DNA from: Chloroflexota bacterium
Lineage (GTDB): Bacteria > Chloroflexota > Limnocylindria > Limnocylindrales > CSP1-4
Assembly (NCBI GenBank): GCA_021787395.1
Contig: JAJYLZ010000005.1
Location: 1 to 64,000, forward strand
Length of the DNA: 64,000 nt
Direction of reading: 5' to 3'
The notes below the pieces were generated by a model, which was given only the letters and a program-made list of their open reading frames with translations, ran no database searches and had not been told where the DNA came from. A program made the translations under genes and the position numbers. Within the stretch, counting starts at the first letter, position 1. Each line of letters opens with the position of its first letter. Below are positions 53,702 through 61,455 of this stretch, piece after piece.

Positions 53702-53710
53702 TGGTAGCAT
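53702..53710 (+). promoter_or_regulatory. Extended -10 promoter of the riboswitch operon
   Basis: TGGTAGCAT (TGn plus TAGCAT). Transcription would start near 53717, three bases before the P1 stem of the riboswitch. Confidence 0.6.
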
Positions 53711-53719
53711 CCCGTCCAG

Positions 53720-53883
53720 AGCCTTCGGGGCAGGGTGCAACCCCCGACCGGTGGTAGGGCCCGGCGCAGTCCGGGCGAGCCCACGAGCCAAGCCGCGGCG
53801 CAGTGCCAGCGGGGCGGCAGATCCGAGGCGAGGCGCGTCCTCGTCGACCGGAGCCGACGGTACAGTCCGGATGAGAGAAGGCT
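53720..53883 (+). ncRNA. FMN riboswitch (RFN element)
   Basis: Conserved RFN blocks are present in order: TTCGGGGCAGGGTGCAA, CCCCGACCGGTGGTAG, GCCCACGAGCC, then GACCGGAGCCGACGG and TACAGTCCGGATGAGAGAAGG. The closing P1 stem AGCCTTC/GAAGGCT is a perfect 7 bp. The P3-like arm (GGGCCCGGCGCAGTCCGGGCGAGCCC) and a longer variable arm are GC-rich. It binds FMN and usually represses riboflavin synthesis or uptake genes. Here it leads a three-gene ABC importer 72 bases downstream. Confidence 0.95.
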
Positions 53884-53913
53884 GTGGTCGGCCGCGTCCG
53901 CGCGGGCCGATCG

Positions 53914-53946
53914 CCCTGCCCCGTCGTGCCCGAGCAGCGACGGAGG
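53914..53946 (+). promoter_or_regulatory. Riboswitch expression platform (Shine-Dalgarno sequestering)
   Basis: CCGTCG (53921-53926) can pair with CGACGG (53938-53943), which takes in the first bases of the GGAGG Shine-Dalgarno (53942-53946). The overlapping CCCTGCCCCG (53914-53923) is perfectly complementary to CGGGGCAGGG in the aptamer core (53726-53735). The two pairings exclude each other, giving a simple translation switch. Inferred from sequence only. Confidence 0.6.
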
Positions 53947-53954
53947 CACAGCGC

Positions 53955-54905
53955 ATGGAACCGGCCCGGGACCCCGCGACGGCAACGCCGTTTGCGCACG
54001 TCCCCGGCGCTGGCGCCGGCGTCCGCCTCGCCGGCATCACGCTGGCGTTCCGCGGCGCACGCACGACGCGCGTCCTCGACGGCATCGACCTCGAGGTCCG
54101 CCCCCGCGAGGTCATCGCGCTGATCGGCCCCAACGGCTGCGGCAAGTCCACGCTGCTGCGGGTCCTCGCCGGCCTGATCCCGTCGGACGCCGGCACCGTG
54201 ACCATCGACGGCAACCCGGTCAGCGGCCCCGACCCGAGGGTCGGGCTCGTGTTCCAGGAGCCCCGCCTGCTCGCCTGGCGGTCGGCCGAGGACAACGTCC
54301 GGTTCCCGATGGAGCTGGCCGGCTGGCCCAAGGGGCGCCAGGCGGCGCGCGCCGACGACCTGCTGGGGCTCGTCGGGCTGCGGGAGTACGCGCGCAGCCG
54401 GCCCGGGACGCTCTCCGGCGGGACGCGGCAGCGCGTGTCGATCGCTCGCGCGCTCGCCCTCGAGCCCAGCCTGCTGCTCCTCGACGAGCCGTTCAGCGCG
54501 CTCGACGCCCTGACCCGCGAGCGGTTCAACCTCGAGCTGCTGCGCCTTTGGGAGCGGACCGGCACCACGATCGTGCTGGTCACCCACAGCATCCCGGAGG
54601 CGGTGTTCCTCGCCGACCGGGTCGTCGTGCTGTCGCCCCGGCCGGCCCGCGTGCTCGCGGACATCCGGGTCCCCCTGGCGCGCCCGCGGCGGTTGTCGGA
54701 CCTCGACTCGGCGTCCGTCTCGTCGCTGGCCGCCGACGTCCGCGCGCACCTCGTGGACACCACCGATGACGCCATCGCGATGGAGGAGGCCCGCACCGCG
54801 ATCCCCGCCGGCCTGGCGCCGCGGGACCGCCCGAGGCGCTTCGCGGCGACGGATCCCGGCACGCCCGCCTGGTTCGACCCGTTCGCGCCGGAGGACCCAG
54901 AATGA
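53955..54905 (+). CDS. ABC transporter ATP-binding protein of FMN-regulated importer
   Basis: 316 residues from ATG 53955 (GGAGG 8 bases before); the ORF-track start is inside the riboswitch. One nucleotide-binding domain of the nitrate/taurine/thiamine-precursor class: Walker A GPNGCGKSTLLRVLAG, Q-loop VFQEPRLLAWRS, signature LSGGTRQRVSIARALALEP, Walker B LLLLDEPFSALD and VTHSIPEAVFLADRV. A ~60-residue tail follows. The signature has Thr where Gln/Met is usual. It should power uptake by the permease and binding protein that follow with ATGA overlaps. Confidence 0.93.
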   Translation: MEPARDPATATPFAHVPGAGAGVRLAGITLAFRGARTTRVLDGIDLEVRPREVIALIGPNGCGKSTLLRVLAGLIPSDAGTVTIDGNPVSGPDPRVGLVFQEPRLLAWRSAEDNVRFPMELAGWPKGRQAARADDLLGLVGLREYARSRPGTLSGGTRQRVSIARALALEPSLLLLDEPFSALDALTRERFNLELLRLWERTGTTIVLVTHSIPEAVFLADRVVVLSPRPARVLADIRVPLARPRRLSDLDSASVSSLAADVRAHLVDTTDDAIAMEEARTAIPAGLAPRDRPRRFAATDPGTPAWFDPFAPEDPE

Positions 54906-55738
54906 CCGCCGCGTCCCAGGACGGCACGCCGGTGCGCACCCGCGCGGATGCGCCGGTCACCGCCCAGCCCCGGCCGCGCCGATCGCGGCGCTTCGCCGGG
55001 AGCCTGTGGCCCGCCGCCGCCAGCCTCGTCGTGTTCGTCCTGGCCTGGCAGCTCATCGTGTTCGTGAGCGGGTTCCCGCCCTACATCCTGCCCGGGCCCC
55101 TGGCCGTTGCCGAGGCGTTCGTCCGCGCCTGGACGGACGGCACCATGTGGCCGCACGTCGCCGCCACGCTGCTGGAGGTGCTGCTCGGCTTCGCGCTCGG
55201 CGCCTCGATCGCTCTCGGGGTGGGCATCGCGCTCGCCCGCTCGCCGCTCGCCGAGCGGCTGCTCAGCCCCTACCTCGTCGCCGCCCAGGCCACGCCGGTG
55301 CTCGCGCTGGCCCCGCTGATCGCCCTGTGGTTTGGGACCGGGCTGCTGTCCAAGCTCGTGATCACCACCCTGATCGTGTTCTTCCCGGTCGCGGTGGCCA
55401 CGATGGTGGGCATCCGCTCGGTGGACCCGCGCCTGCTCGAGATGGCGCGCTCGTTCCGGGCCGGCAACTGGCAGATCGTCAGCCGCGTTGAGGTGCCCGC
55501 CGCCGCTCCGGCGATCCTGGGCGGCATGCGGGTCGGCGTGACCCTCGCGGTGATCGGCGCGATCGTCGGCGAGTGGGCGGGCGCTGATCGCGGCCTCGGC
55601 GTGCTGATCAACATCGCCCGCGGCTCCCTGTTCGACATCCCGCTGATGTTCGCGGCGCTGCTCCAGCTCGCGATCATCGGCGTGACCCTGTACCTCGTGA
55701 TGCTGTTCATCGAGCGCCGGATCGTCGGCGAGCGATGA
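54902..55738 (+). CDS. ribX: ABC transporter permease of FMN-regulated importer (RibX-like)
   Basis: 278 residues with about six membrane helices and the BPD-permease EAA loop (SVDPRLLEMARSFRAGNWQIVSRVEVPAAAPAILGGMRVG). Same class as SsuC/ThiX. A permease of this class under FMN riboswitch control matches the RibXY riboflavin importer described for Chloroflexi-type bacteria (established knowledge); the ribX name rests on that context. Confidence 0.85.
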   Translation: MTAASQDGTPVRTRADAPVTAQPRPRRSRRFAGSLWPAAASLVVFVLAWQLIVFVSGFPPYILPGPLAVAEAFVRAWTDGTMWPHVAATLLEVLLGFALGASIALGVGIALARSPLAERLLSPYLVAAQATPVLALAPLIALWFGTGLLSKLVITTLIVFFPVAVATMVGIRSVDPRLLEMARSFRAGNWQIVSRVEVPAAAPAILGGMRVGVTLAVIGAIVGEWAGADRGLGVLINIARGSLFDIPLMFAALLQLAIIGVTLYLVMLFIERRIVGER

Positions 55739-56832
55739 GGATCCTGCCCAATACCTCGGAGGTCCCGATCCCCGTGCTCCACCGCCCCCGCCGACTCGCC
55801 GCCGCCGTAGGCGCCCTGGCGATCACCGTCGCCGCATGCGGCTCCGCGTCGCCCTCAGCCGCCCCCACCGCCTCGGCGGCTCCATCCGCGGCCCAGTCCG
55901 CCGCCTCATCCGGTGCCTCCGGCGGCGCCGCGACCGCCCTGACCGTCGGCCTCGGCTACATCCCGAGCGTCCAGTTCGCGCAGTTCTACCTCGCCCAGCA
56001 GGCGGGCTACTACGCGGCGGCCGGCCTGAAGGTGACACTGCAGAACGAGACGGACCCCGACTTGATCACCAAGGTGGGCCAGGGTGCCGTGGACATCGGG
56101 ATCGGTGACGGCACGTCCGTCATCCCGGCCGTCAGCCAGGGGATCCCCGTGGTCTACACGGCCACGATCTACGGCACCTTCCCGTCGATCGTGATCGCCA
56201 AGGCCGGCTCGGGCATCACCGCGCCAGCCGACCTCAAGGGCAAGAAGATCGGCATCCCCGGCAAGTACGGCAGCTCGTGGATCATGCTCCAGGCGCTGCT
56301 CAAGTCCGCCGGGCTGACCACCAACGACGTGACCATCGTCGAGTTCCCCGACTACGGGCAGGCGGCCGCGCTGCAGCAGGGCGCGGTGGACGCGGCGACC
56401 GGCTTCACCAACAACGAGCCGATCCAGCTCAAGAACGCTGGCGTCGACACGGTGACCCTGTCGGTGGACTCGATCGTGCCGCTGCCCGGGCCGGGCCTGG
56501 TGACCGGGACGGCCACGCTGGCCGCGAAGCGCGACGCGCTGGCGGCGTTCGTCAAGGCGACCCTCAAGGCCATGAACGACATCGCCGCCGACCCGCAGAA
56601 GGGCCTCGACGCCACGTTCGCCCTGGTGCCGGACCTGGCCAAGGACAAGGCGCTCCAGGCGCAGATCCTGGCCGCGACGATTGTCACCTGGAAGAACGCC
56701 CGGACCAACGCGCCCTTCGGCGCCATCGACACGGCAGGCTGGCAGCAATCGCTGGAGTTCATGACCGGGCTCGGCCTGGTGCCCAACCCGGTCCAGGCGT
56801 CGCAGCTCACCAACTCGTCCCTGCTGCCGTAG
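55735..56832 (+). CDS. ribY: NMT1/THI5-like substrate-binding lipoprotein (RibY-like)
   Basis: 365 residues. Signal with a lipobox near residue 30 (GALAITVAACGSAS), an Ala/Ser linker, and an NMT1/THI5-type binding fold (TVGLGYIPSVQFAQFYLAQQAGYYAAAGLKV, DLKGKKIGIPGKYGSSWIMLQALLKSAGL, DAATGFTNNEPIQLKNAG). ThiY and RibY share this fold. With the FMN riboswitch, riboflavin or a flavin precursor is the likely ligand rather than a thiamine precursor. ATG overlaps the permease stop. Confidence 0.87.
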   Translation: MRILPNTSEVPIPVLHRPRRLAAAVGALAITVAACGSASPSAAPTASAAPSAAQSAASSGASGGAATALTVGLGYIPSVQFAQFYLAQQAGYYAAAGLKVTLQNETDPDLITKVGQGAVDIGIGDGTSVIPAVSQGIPVVYTATIYGTFPSIVIAKAGSGITAPADLKGKKIGIPGKYGSSWIMLQALLKSAGLTTNDVTIVEFPDYGQAAALQQGAVDAATGFTNNEPIQLKNAGVDTVTLSVDSIVPLPGPGLVTGTATLAAKRDALAAFVKATLKAMNDIAADPQKGLDATFALVPDLAKDKALQAQILAATIVTWKNARTNAPFGAIDTAGWQQSLEFMTGLGLVPNPVQASQLTNSSLLP

Positions 56833-56841
56833 GCCGCCGCC

Positions 56842-56865
56842 CGGGCGGGACCAGATTCCCACCCG
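56842..56865 (+). terminator. Probable terminator of the riboswitch operon
   Basis: CGGGCGGGA and TCCCACCCG pair over 9 positions with one mismatch and a 6-base loop, 10 bases past the ribY-like stop. Confidence 0.5.
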
Positions 56866-57284
56866 GCAGGACCTCAGCGCCGCACCTCCTGCTTGCGGGC
56901 ACGCCTGACCGGCGCCCCGGTCCGCTCCGGCGCGGTGGCGCCCCGGCGCGCCTGCCCGGCGCCTGCACGAGACCGGTCAAGCACCGGCACGAGTATCGCC
57001 TCCCGGCCCTCGTGGCCGAGGGCGGGGCTCTGGCGGGGCGGCCAGCGAAGCACCGCTTGCCGCACTCGCCGTCCGCCGCCTGCCGGCCGCTGCCCCGGTG
57101 GTGGACCGTCCCGTACTTCCGGCGCCGCGCGGTAGCCCAACTGGGGCATTCGGGCCATGCACGGGAGTTGCTTTCATGAGGTCGCTTTCATGAGGCAGCG
57201 CGTCCCGCGGAACTCGGGCTGCTGCCGAGGCGCCGGCGATCGTCAACCACCGCCGCGCACGCATCGAGACCGAGGAGTCTGGAT
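56866..57284. other. Intergenic region before the TasA-like gene
   Basis: About 420 bases with no credible gene; frames in the track lack domains. It holds two copies of GCTTTCATGAGG (57170-57181 and 57184-57195, 14-base period) and ends with GAGGAG 7 bases before the TasA-like start. No known riboswitch recognised. Confidence 0.6.
57170..57195. repeat. Two direct copies of GCTTTCATGAGG
   Basis: 14-base period, upstream of the TasA/SipW cluster. AT-richer than surroundings; each contains TCATGA. Possible regulator binding site. Confidence 0.5.
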
Positions 57285-57914
57285 ATGAACTCAGGGCACA
57301 CGACACAGCGGGCCGAGCGCGGGCGACGTCGCCGTCTGGCCGGCCTGGTGGTGATCGGGCTTGCCGCGATGACCATCGGTGCGGCGTCGCTCAGCCTGGC
57401 GCTGTTCACCAGCGCCGCGACCGTCAACGGCAACTCCTTCACGACCGGCACCGTCGTGATCGGCACCAACCCGGCCACCGCCCTGCTGTCGGCCACGGCG
57501 CTGATGCCCGGCGACTCCGTGCCCTCCGGCACGCCCGGCGCGCCCATCACGGTGAGCAACACCGGGACCGCCCAGCTGCGCTACGCCATCAGCGGCACGT
57601 CGACCGACGCCGACAACCTGCACCTCAACACCCAGCTCGTGCTCACGGTGCGGCAGCCCGACGGCAACACCGGGTCCAGTTGTACGGCCATGACCGGGAA
57701 CGTGCTGTTCAACGGCGTCGTCCCGACGGCGGGGGTGAACATGGTGGGCGACCCGACACAGGGGTTCCAGACGGGCGATCGCACCCTCGGCGGCGGCACC
57801 AGCGAGACGCTCTGCTTCAAGGCCTCGCTGCCGATCGGCACGGGCAACGCCTTCCAGGGCGCCACGTCCGACTACACCTTCACCTTCAGCGCCGAGCAGA
57901 CGGCGAACAACTAG
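57285..57914 (+). CDS. TasA/camelysin-like secreted protein with SipW-type signal
   Basis: 209 residues. The N-terminus (RRRRLAGLVVIGLAAMTIGAASLSLALFTSAATVNGNSFTTGTV) is a SipW-dependent-type signal ending in an A-x-F-T-S-like site. The mature part is a beta-sandwich of the TasA/camelysin kind (PITVSNTGTAQLRYAISG, ETLCFKASLPIGTGNAFQGATSDYTFTFSAEQ). TasA proteins form biofilm matrix fibres in Bacillus. A matching SipW-like peptidase gene follows. Confidence 0.85.
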   Translation: MNSGHTTQRAERGRRRRLAGLVVIGLAAMTIGAASLSLALFTSAATVNGNSFTTGTVVIGTNPATALLSATALMPGDSVPSGTPGAPITVSNTGTAQLRYAISGTSTDADNLHLNTQLVLTVRQPDGNTGSSCTAMTGNVLFNGVVPTAGVNMVGDPTQGFQTGDRTLGGGTSETLCFKASLPIGTGNAFQGATSDYTFTFSAEQTANN

Positions 57915-58029
57915 AAGCTCGCACCCAGCGGGCGCGGCACGCCGCGGCCGACGGTCCAGCTCGGGCTCCCCGGGGGGCCCGGCTCCGATCGGCCGCTCCG
58001 CCGCACCCGCTGGCAGTCCGGGAGACGTC

Positions 58030-58752
58030 ATGCACTGGGCACGCCGCGCGGTCCGCTGGGCCCTTGAGGGGCTCCTGCTCGCCCTGATGCTCGGCATCCT
58101 CTCGCTGGCCGCGCTGGCCCACCTGCTACCGGCCACCGGTCATCCGGTGTTCGCCATCGGCAGCGGCTCGATGACGCCGACGATCCCGGTCGGATCGGTG
58201 GTGGTCCTCACTCCCGGGTCGAACGGGGTCCGGGTCGGTGACGTGGTCACGATGCGCCTGGATGACGGGGCGGTCTTCAGCCACCGCGTGGTGCGGCTGG
58301 CCGCCCTCAACGGCGCCCCGTACATCGGGACCAAGGGCGACGCGAACCGGACGGCCGACCCCGCTCTGACCCCCCTGAGCCACGTGCTCGGGCGGGTGGT
58401 GCTCGTGATCCCCGCGGCCGGGTACCTGATGGCCGGGCTGGGCAGCCCCCTCGGGGCCGCCACCGTGCTGCTGGCCGCGCTCACGCTGTTCGCGGCGCTG
58501 TGGTTCCTCGACGACGAGGCGGACGAGCGTGCGCCGCAGCGTGCGTCAGGGCCCGGGGAGCCGAGCGGGGCGAGCGCCGCAAGACCTTCCACCCAGCCGA
58601 CGGACCCGCGGCTGTTCGCGAACTGCGCGCCTCCCGCGATGCCGTCGCCTCCGGCGATGTCGTCAACGACGCTGCCCGATCGGTCGGCCCAGCCCGCCCC
58701 GGCGATCGCAATCCGCGCCCGGACGGGTCTCGGCAGTGCGCTCGCCCGGTAG
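58030..58752 (+). CDS. sipW: SipW-like (ER-type) signal peptidase I
   Basis: 240 residues. Membrane helix at 12-34, catalytic Ser47 in GSGSMTPTIPVGSVV, His85 in VFSHRVVRL (His replaces the Lys of ordinary bacterial enzymes) and Asp in TKGDANRTADP near 104-110, a second helix at ~140-165, then an unusual ~70-residue polar tail. This is the ER/archaeal-type dyad seen in SipW, which processes TasA-type proteins. The next gene overlaps its end. Confidence 0.9.
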   Translation: MHWARRAVRWALEGLLLALMLGILSLAALAHLLPATGHPVFAIGSGSMTPTIPVGSVVVLTPGSNGVRVGDVVTMRLDDGAVFSHRVVRLAALNGAPYIGTKGDANRTADPALTPLSHVLGRVVLVIPAAGYLMAGLGSPLGAATVLLAALTLFAALWFLDDEADERAPQRASGPGEPSGASAARPSTQPTDPRLFANCAPPAMPSPPAMSSTTLPDRSAQPAPAIAIRARTGLGSALAR

Positions 58753-59824
58753 CCGCGCCGCCCTCGTCCTGGCGCTGGCCCTCGGCGCGGGCGTTCTGGC
58801 CGGGACGGGGGTGCCCGCCAGCCTCGCCGTCCTGGCCGCGACCACGACGGCGGGTGGCAACACGATCGGGAGCGGGCGGCTGCTGCCCGCGACGAACTTC
58901 ACGGCGAGCGCGGTGACATCCATCGGCGCCACCCTCCGCTGGACCCTGCCGACTGAGCCGCCCGGCACCACGATCACCAACTGGACGATCACGCAGTCGC
59001 CCGCCGCCGGCTCCGGGTGCGGAGGGAGCCAGCCGGCGAACCCGTGCTCGGTGACGGGACTCGCGCCCTCGACCAGCTACGGGTGGACCCTCACCTACCT
59101 CTCCGGAGCCTGGCTCGCGCAGGCCACGGTGTCGGCCACGACGAAGGCGGTCGCCGCCGCCGGCTCCTTCGCCGGGATCTCCGCGCCGACGATCGTCGCG
59201 AGCTCCCAGAACAACGTCGTGGTCAACTACCCCGCCGGCACCGCTCCGGGCGATCTGCTGCTGCTGGTGGTCGCGAACAACGCCCAGCAGCACGCGGACT
59301 TCGGCGCCTCGGGCAACTCGACCGGCTGGAGCGCCGTCGCCAGCAATTCGGGCTACCCGCCGAACCAGAACGGCAGCGTGGGGCAGCAGGAGCTGCTGGT
59401 GTTCTGGCACGTGGCGGGGTCCGAGACCTCGGCCAGCCTGCGGATCCACACGAGCTCAGGCGGCGCGGCTGCCTGGGTGCTCGACTACAAGAACGTCCCC
59501 AGCCCGGCGATCAACGGCACGACCGCGTTCGGGACGGTGGCGAGCGCGACGACGCTCACCCCGGGGACCTTCTCGACGACGTCGCCCAACGCGCTGGTGG
59601 TCTCCTTCGCGGCGATCACCACGAGCGGGTCGCCCCTGGCGCCCTCGCTGTCCAGCGCGAACGGGTTCACCACGAGGGTCGCGACGACTGCCTCGCCGGG
59701 CAGCCGGCAGATCGGGCTGAGCGTGGCCGACGAGGCGGTCGCGGCTGCGGGGGCGGTGGCGTCGCCGGTCTGGTCCGAGGCGGGCGCCAGTCAGTGGATC
59801 TGGATCACCGTCGCGTTCACCTGA
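58736..59824 (+). CDS. Secreted fibronectin-III-like surface protein
   Basis: 362 residues from GTG 58736, overlapping the signal-peptidase stop by 17 bases. Signal-like helix (AALVLALALGAGVLAGTGVPASLAVL), an FN3 domain at ~45-130 (NFTASAVTSIGATLRWTLPTEPPGTTITNWTI), then a ~225-residue beta-rich domain (NNVVVNYPAGTAPGDLLLLVVANN, VGQQELLVFWHVAGSETSASLRI) seen in many secreted proteins of high-GC bacteria. Likely a cell-surface or matrix protein co-expressed with the TasA-like protein. Confidence 0.82.
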   Translation: MRSPGSRAALVLALALGAGVLAGTGVPASLAVLAATTTAGGNTIGSGRLLPATNFTASAVTSIGATLRWTLPTEPPGTTITNWTITQSPAAGSGCGGSQPANPCSVTGLAPSTSYGWTLTYLSGAWLAQATVSATTKAVAAAGSFAGISAPTIVASSQNNVVVNYPAGTAPGDLLLLVVANNAQQHADFGASGNSTGWSAVASNSGYPPNQNGSVGQQELLVFWHVAGSETSASLRIHTSSGGAAAWVLDYKNVPSPAINGTTAFGTVASATTLTPGTFSTTSPNALVVSFAAITTSGSPLAPSLSSANGFTTRVATTASPGSRQIGLSVADEAVAAAGAVASPVWSEAGASQWIWITVAFT

Positions 59825-59849
59825 CCACGGCCATGGGGCGGGTCGAACG

Positions 59850-59858
59850 TGCTACGGT
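59850..59858 (+). promoter_or_regulatory. Extended -10 promoter of tRNA-Lys
   Basis: TGCTACGGT, 6 bases before the mature tRNA 5' end. Confidence 0.5.
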
Positions 59859-59864
59859 CCCCCG

Positions 59865-59939
59865 GGGCCCGTAGCTCAGCGGTAGAGCAGGGGACTTTTA
59901 ATCCCTTGGTCCTGGGTTCGAATCCCAGCGGGCTCACCA
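59865..59939 (+). tRNA. tRNA-Lys (anticodon TTT)
   Basis: 75 bases including encoded CCA. Acceptor GGGCCCG/CGGGCTC (one G-T pair), D-arm GCTC/GAGC, anticodon stem GGGGA/TCCCT with loop CTTTTAA (anticodon TTT at 59897-59899), T-arm CTGGG-TTCGAAT-CCCAG. Confidence 0.97.
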
Positions 59940-60211
59940 GCCGGGGCGGTCGTGCGCCTCTTGCCGCCGACGACTGAACGATGCGGTCGCCGCACGGTCC
60001 ATGCGGGCGGAGAGTCGTCTGGGCGGTGTCGACGCCGGAAGCGGCGTGTGGGCGCACCATCGATGCTGCGGACGGCTCGACAGTGCGGTGAGCGCATCGT
60101 GGATCCGCTCGCTGCATAGGGGCGCCGCCGAGGGAACGCTGCCGCCGGGGTGCTCCGACGCGCCGCGACGCTGCCGCCTCAAGGCCGCGGCGGGCCAGCG
60201 ATGACCGTCGC
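59940..60211. other. Intergenic region after tRNA-Lys
   Basis: 272 bases; I see no gene, clear terminator or repeat. ORF-track frames here have no domain. Confidence 0.5.
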
Positions 60212-61033
60212 TCAGCGCGCCTCCACCGAGCGCTTCGAGAGGCCGAGGAAGAAGCCCTCGATCGCGGTCCGCGGGGCGTCGTCCGGCTTGGCGGCGGCGC
60301 CGAGGGTGACGAACAGCGGCGCGAAGTGCTCCACGGTCGGGTGGGCGAAGGGCATGCCCGGCGCCTTCTCGCGGAAGGCGAACAGGGTGTCCAGGTCGCC
60401 GCGCGCGAGCGCCTCGGCCGCCCACGCGTCGAAGTCGCGCGACCACTGCGGCGCGCCCGGGCGCCCGTCCCAGTACTCCGCGATGAACGGCAGGCCGTGG
60501 GTCATGAACCCGGAGCCGATGACGAGCACGCCCTCGTCGCGCAGCGGCGCGAGCCGCCGGCCCACGTCGAACAGGTGCTCTGGGTCCAGGTCCGGCATCG
60601 ACATCTGGAGCACCGGGATGTCGGCGTCGGGGTACATCGCCATGAGCGGCACCCAGGCGCCGTGGTCCAGGCCCCGGTTCTCGCGGTCCAGGATGGGCTC
60701 GCTCGCGGGCATCAGCGCCCTGACCGAGGCAGCCAGCTCGGGTGCGCCCGGCGCCGGGTACTGCAGGTCGTAGTAGCGCTGCGGGAAGCCGTAGAAGTCG
60801 TAGACGAGCGGGACGGTCCGCGTGGCGCCCAGCGCCGTCGGCGCGGTCTGCCAGTGGGCGCTCACGATCAGAACGGCCTTGGGCCGGGGCAGCTCGGCGG
60901 CCCAGGCGGCGAGTTCGCGCATCCAGAGCCGGTCGTCGAGGAGCGGCGGCGCGCCGTGGCCCAGGTACAGGGCGGGGAGCGGTCCCGACGCCTGGATAGC
61001 GGCGGGGCTGGGGGCGGGGCGCGGGTCGGTCAT
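60212..61033 (-). CDS. DODA-type extradiol ring-cleavage dioxygenase (YgiD-like)
   Basis: 273 residues from ATG 61033. LigB/DODA fold: ALYLGHGAPPLLDD (metal His), VLIVSAHWQTAPTALGA, YPAPGAPELAASVRAL, GLDHGAWVPLMAMYPDADIPVLQMSM, VIGSGFMTHGL. Members use a divalent metal to open catechol rings such as DOPA. No aromatic-degradation genes are nearby. The first 15 residues are Pro/Ala-rich. Confidence 0.92.
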   Translation of the reverse strand: MTDPRPAPSPAAIQASGPLPALYLGHGAPPLLDDRLWMRELAAWAAELPRPKAVLIVSAHWQTAPTALGATRTVPLVYDFYGFPQRYYDLQYPAPGAPELAASVRALMPASEPILDRENRGLDHGAWVPLMAMYPDADIPVLQMSMPDLDPEHLFDVGRRLAPLRDEGVLVIGSGFMTHGLPFIAEYWDGRPGAPQWSRDFDAWAAEALARGDLDTLFAFREKAPGMPFAHPTVEHFAPLFVTLGAAAKPDDAPRTAIEGFFLGLSKRSVEAR

Positions 61034-61282
61034 CGGGTCTCGGCTCGTGGGGCGTGGGACGTCACCGCGAACGGTAGGCGCAATTAGTGGACTGCGCAAC
61101 TACCTGCTCCTGAGCGAGGGACGCCGAGGACAGCTCGGCCGCTCCGGGCGGCTCAGCGGCAGCGCGGCCCAGCAGCGAGGGGGATCTGGGCCGGCGCCGA
61201 GATCCCCGATGTGGGGCGCAGCGCCGACTCGCGGCCCCGTCGTCGAGAGTCCATCCCGGCACCGACACCGCCGCCTTGTCGC

Positions 61283-61455
61283 GCCGCGTCCCGACGCCCA
61301 TTCCTGCGGGGCATCACTCTCGGGCCGAGACCGTCAGCGACCGCCTCTCGGGCGCACGTCGATGCCTCTGGAGAATGGCACCGGCTCGTAAGGGCCCCGC
61401 TTCGGGGCCCGGGGGCGGAAGTGATGCCCAACGGGAATGGGCATCGGGACGCGGC
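61283..61455. repeat. 173-bp unit with 36-bp inverted-repeat ends
   Basis: Arms at 61283-61318 and 61420-61455 are inverted copies matching 32 of 36 positions (start GCCGCGTCCCGA, end GGGCATCACT), enclosing 101 bases. Layout resembles the unit at 10617-10773, though the sequences differ. Confidence 0.7.
61392..61410. terminator. GC hairpin within the repeat unit
   Basis: GGGCCCCG and CGGGGCCC, 3-base loop. Could terminate transcripts from either side; no T run. Confidence 0.4.

Noticed and set aside
55735-56832. Binding protein as a thiamine-precursor or taurine protein
   Set aside because: Fold is compatible, but the operon is led by an FMN riboswitch rather than a THI box, so a flavin ligand is favoured.
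56866-57284. Possible riboswitch before the TasA-like gene
   Set aside because: GC-rich with a small direct repeat, but no conserved blocks of a known class (including c-di-GMP types) could be recognised.
59940-60211. Second RNA gene after tRNA-Lys
   Set aside because: Some short stems can be drawn, but there is no tRNA, 5S or other recognisable fold.
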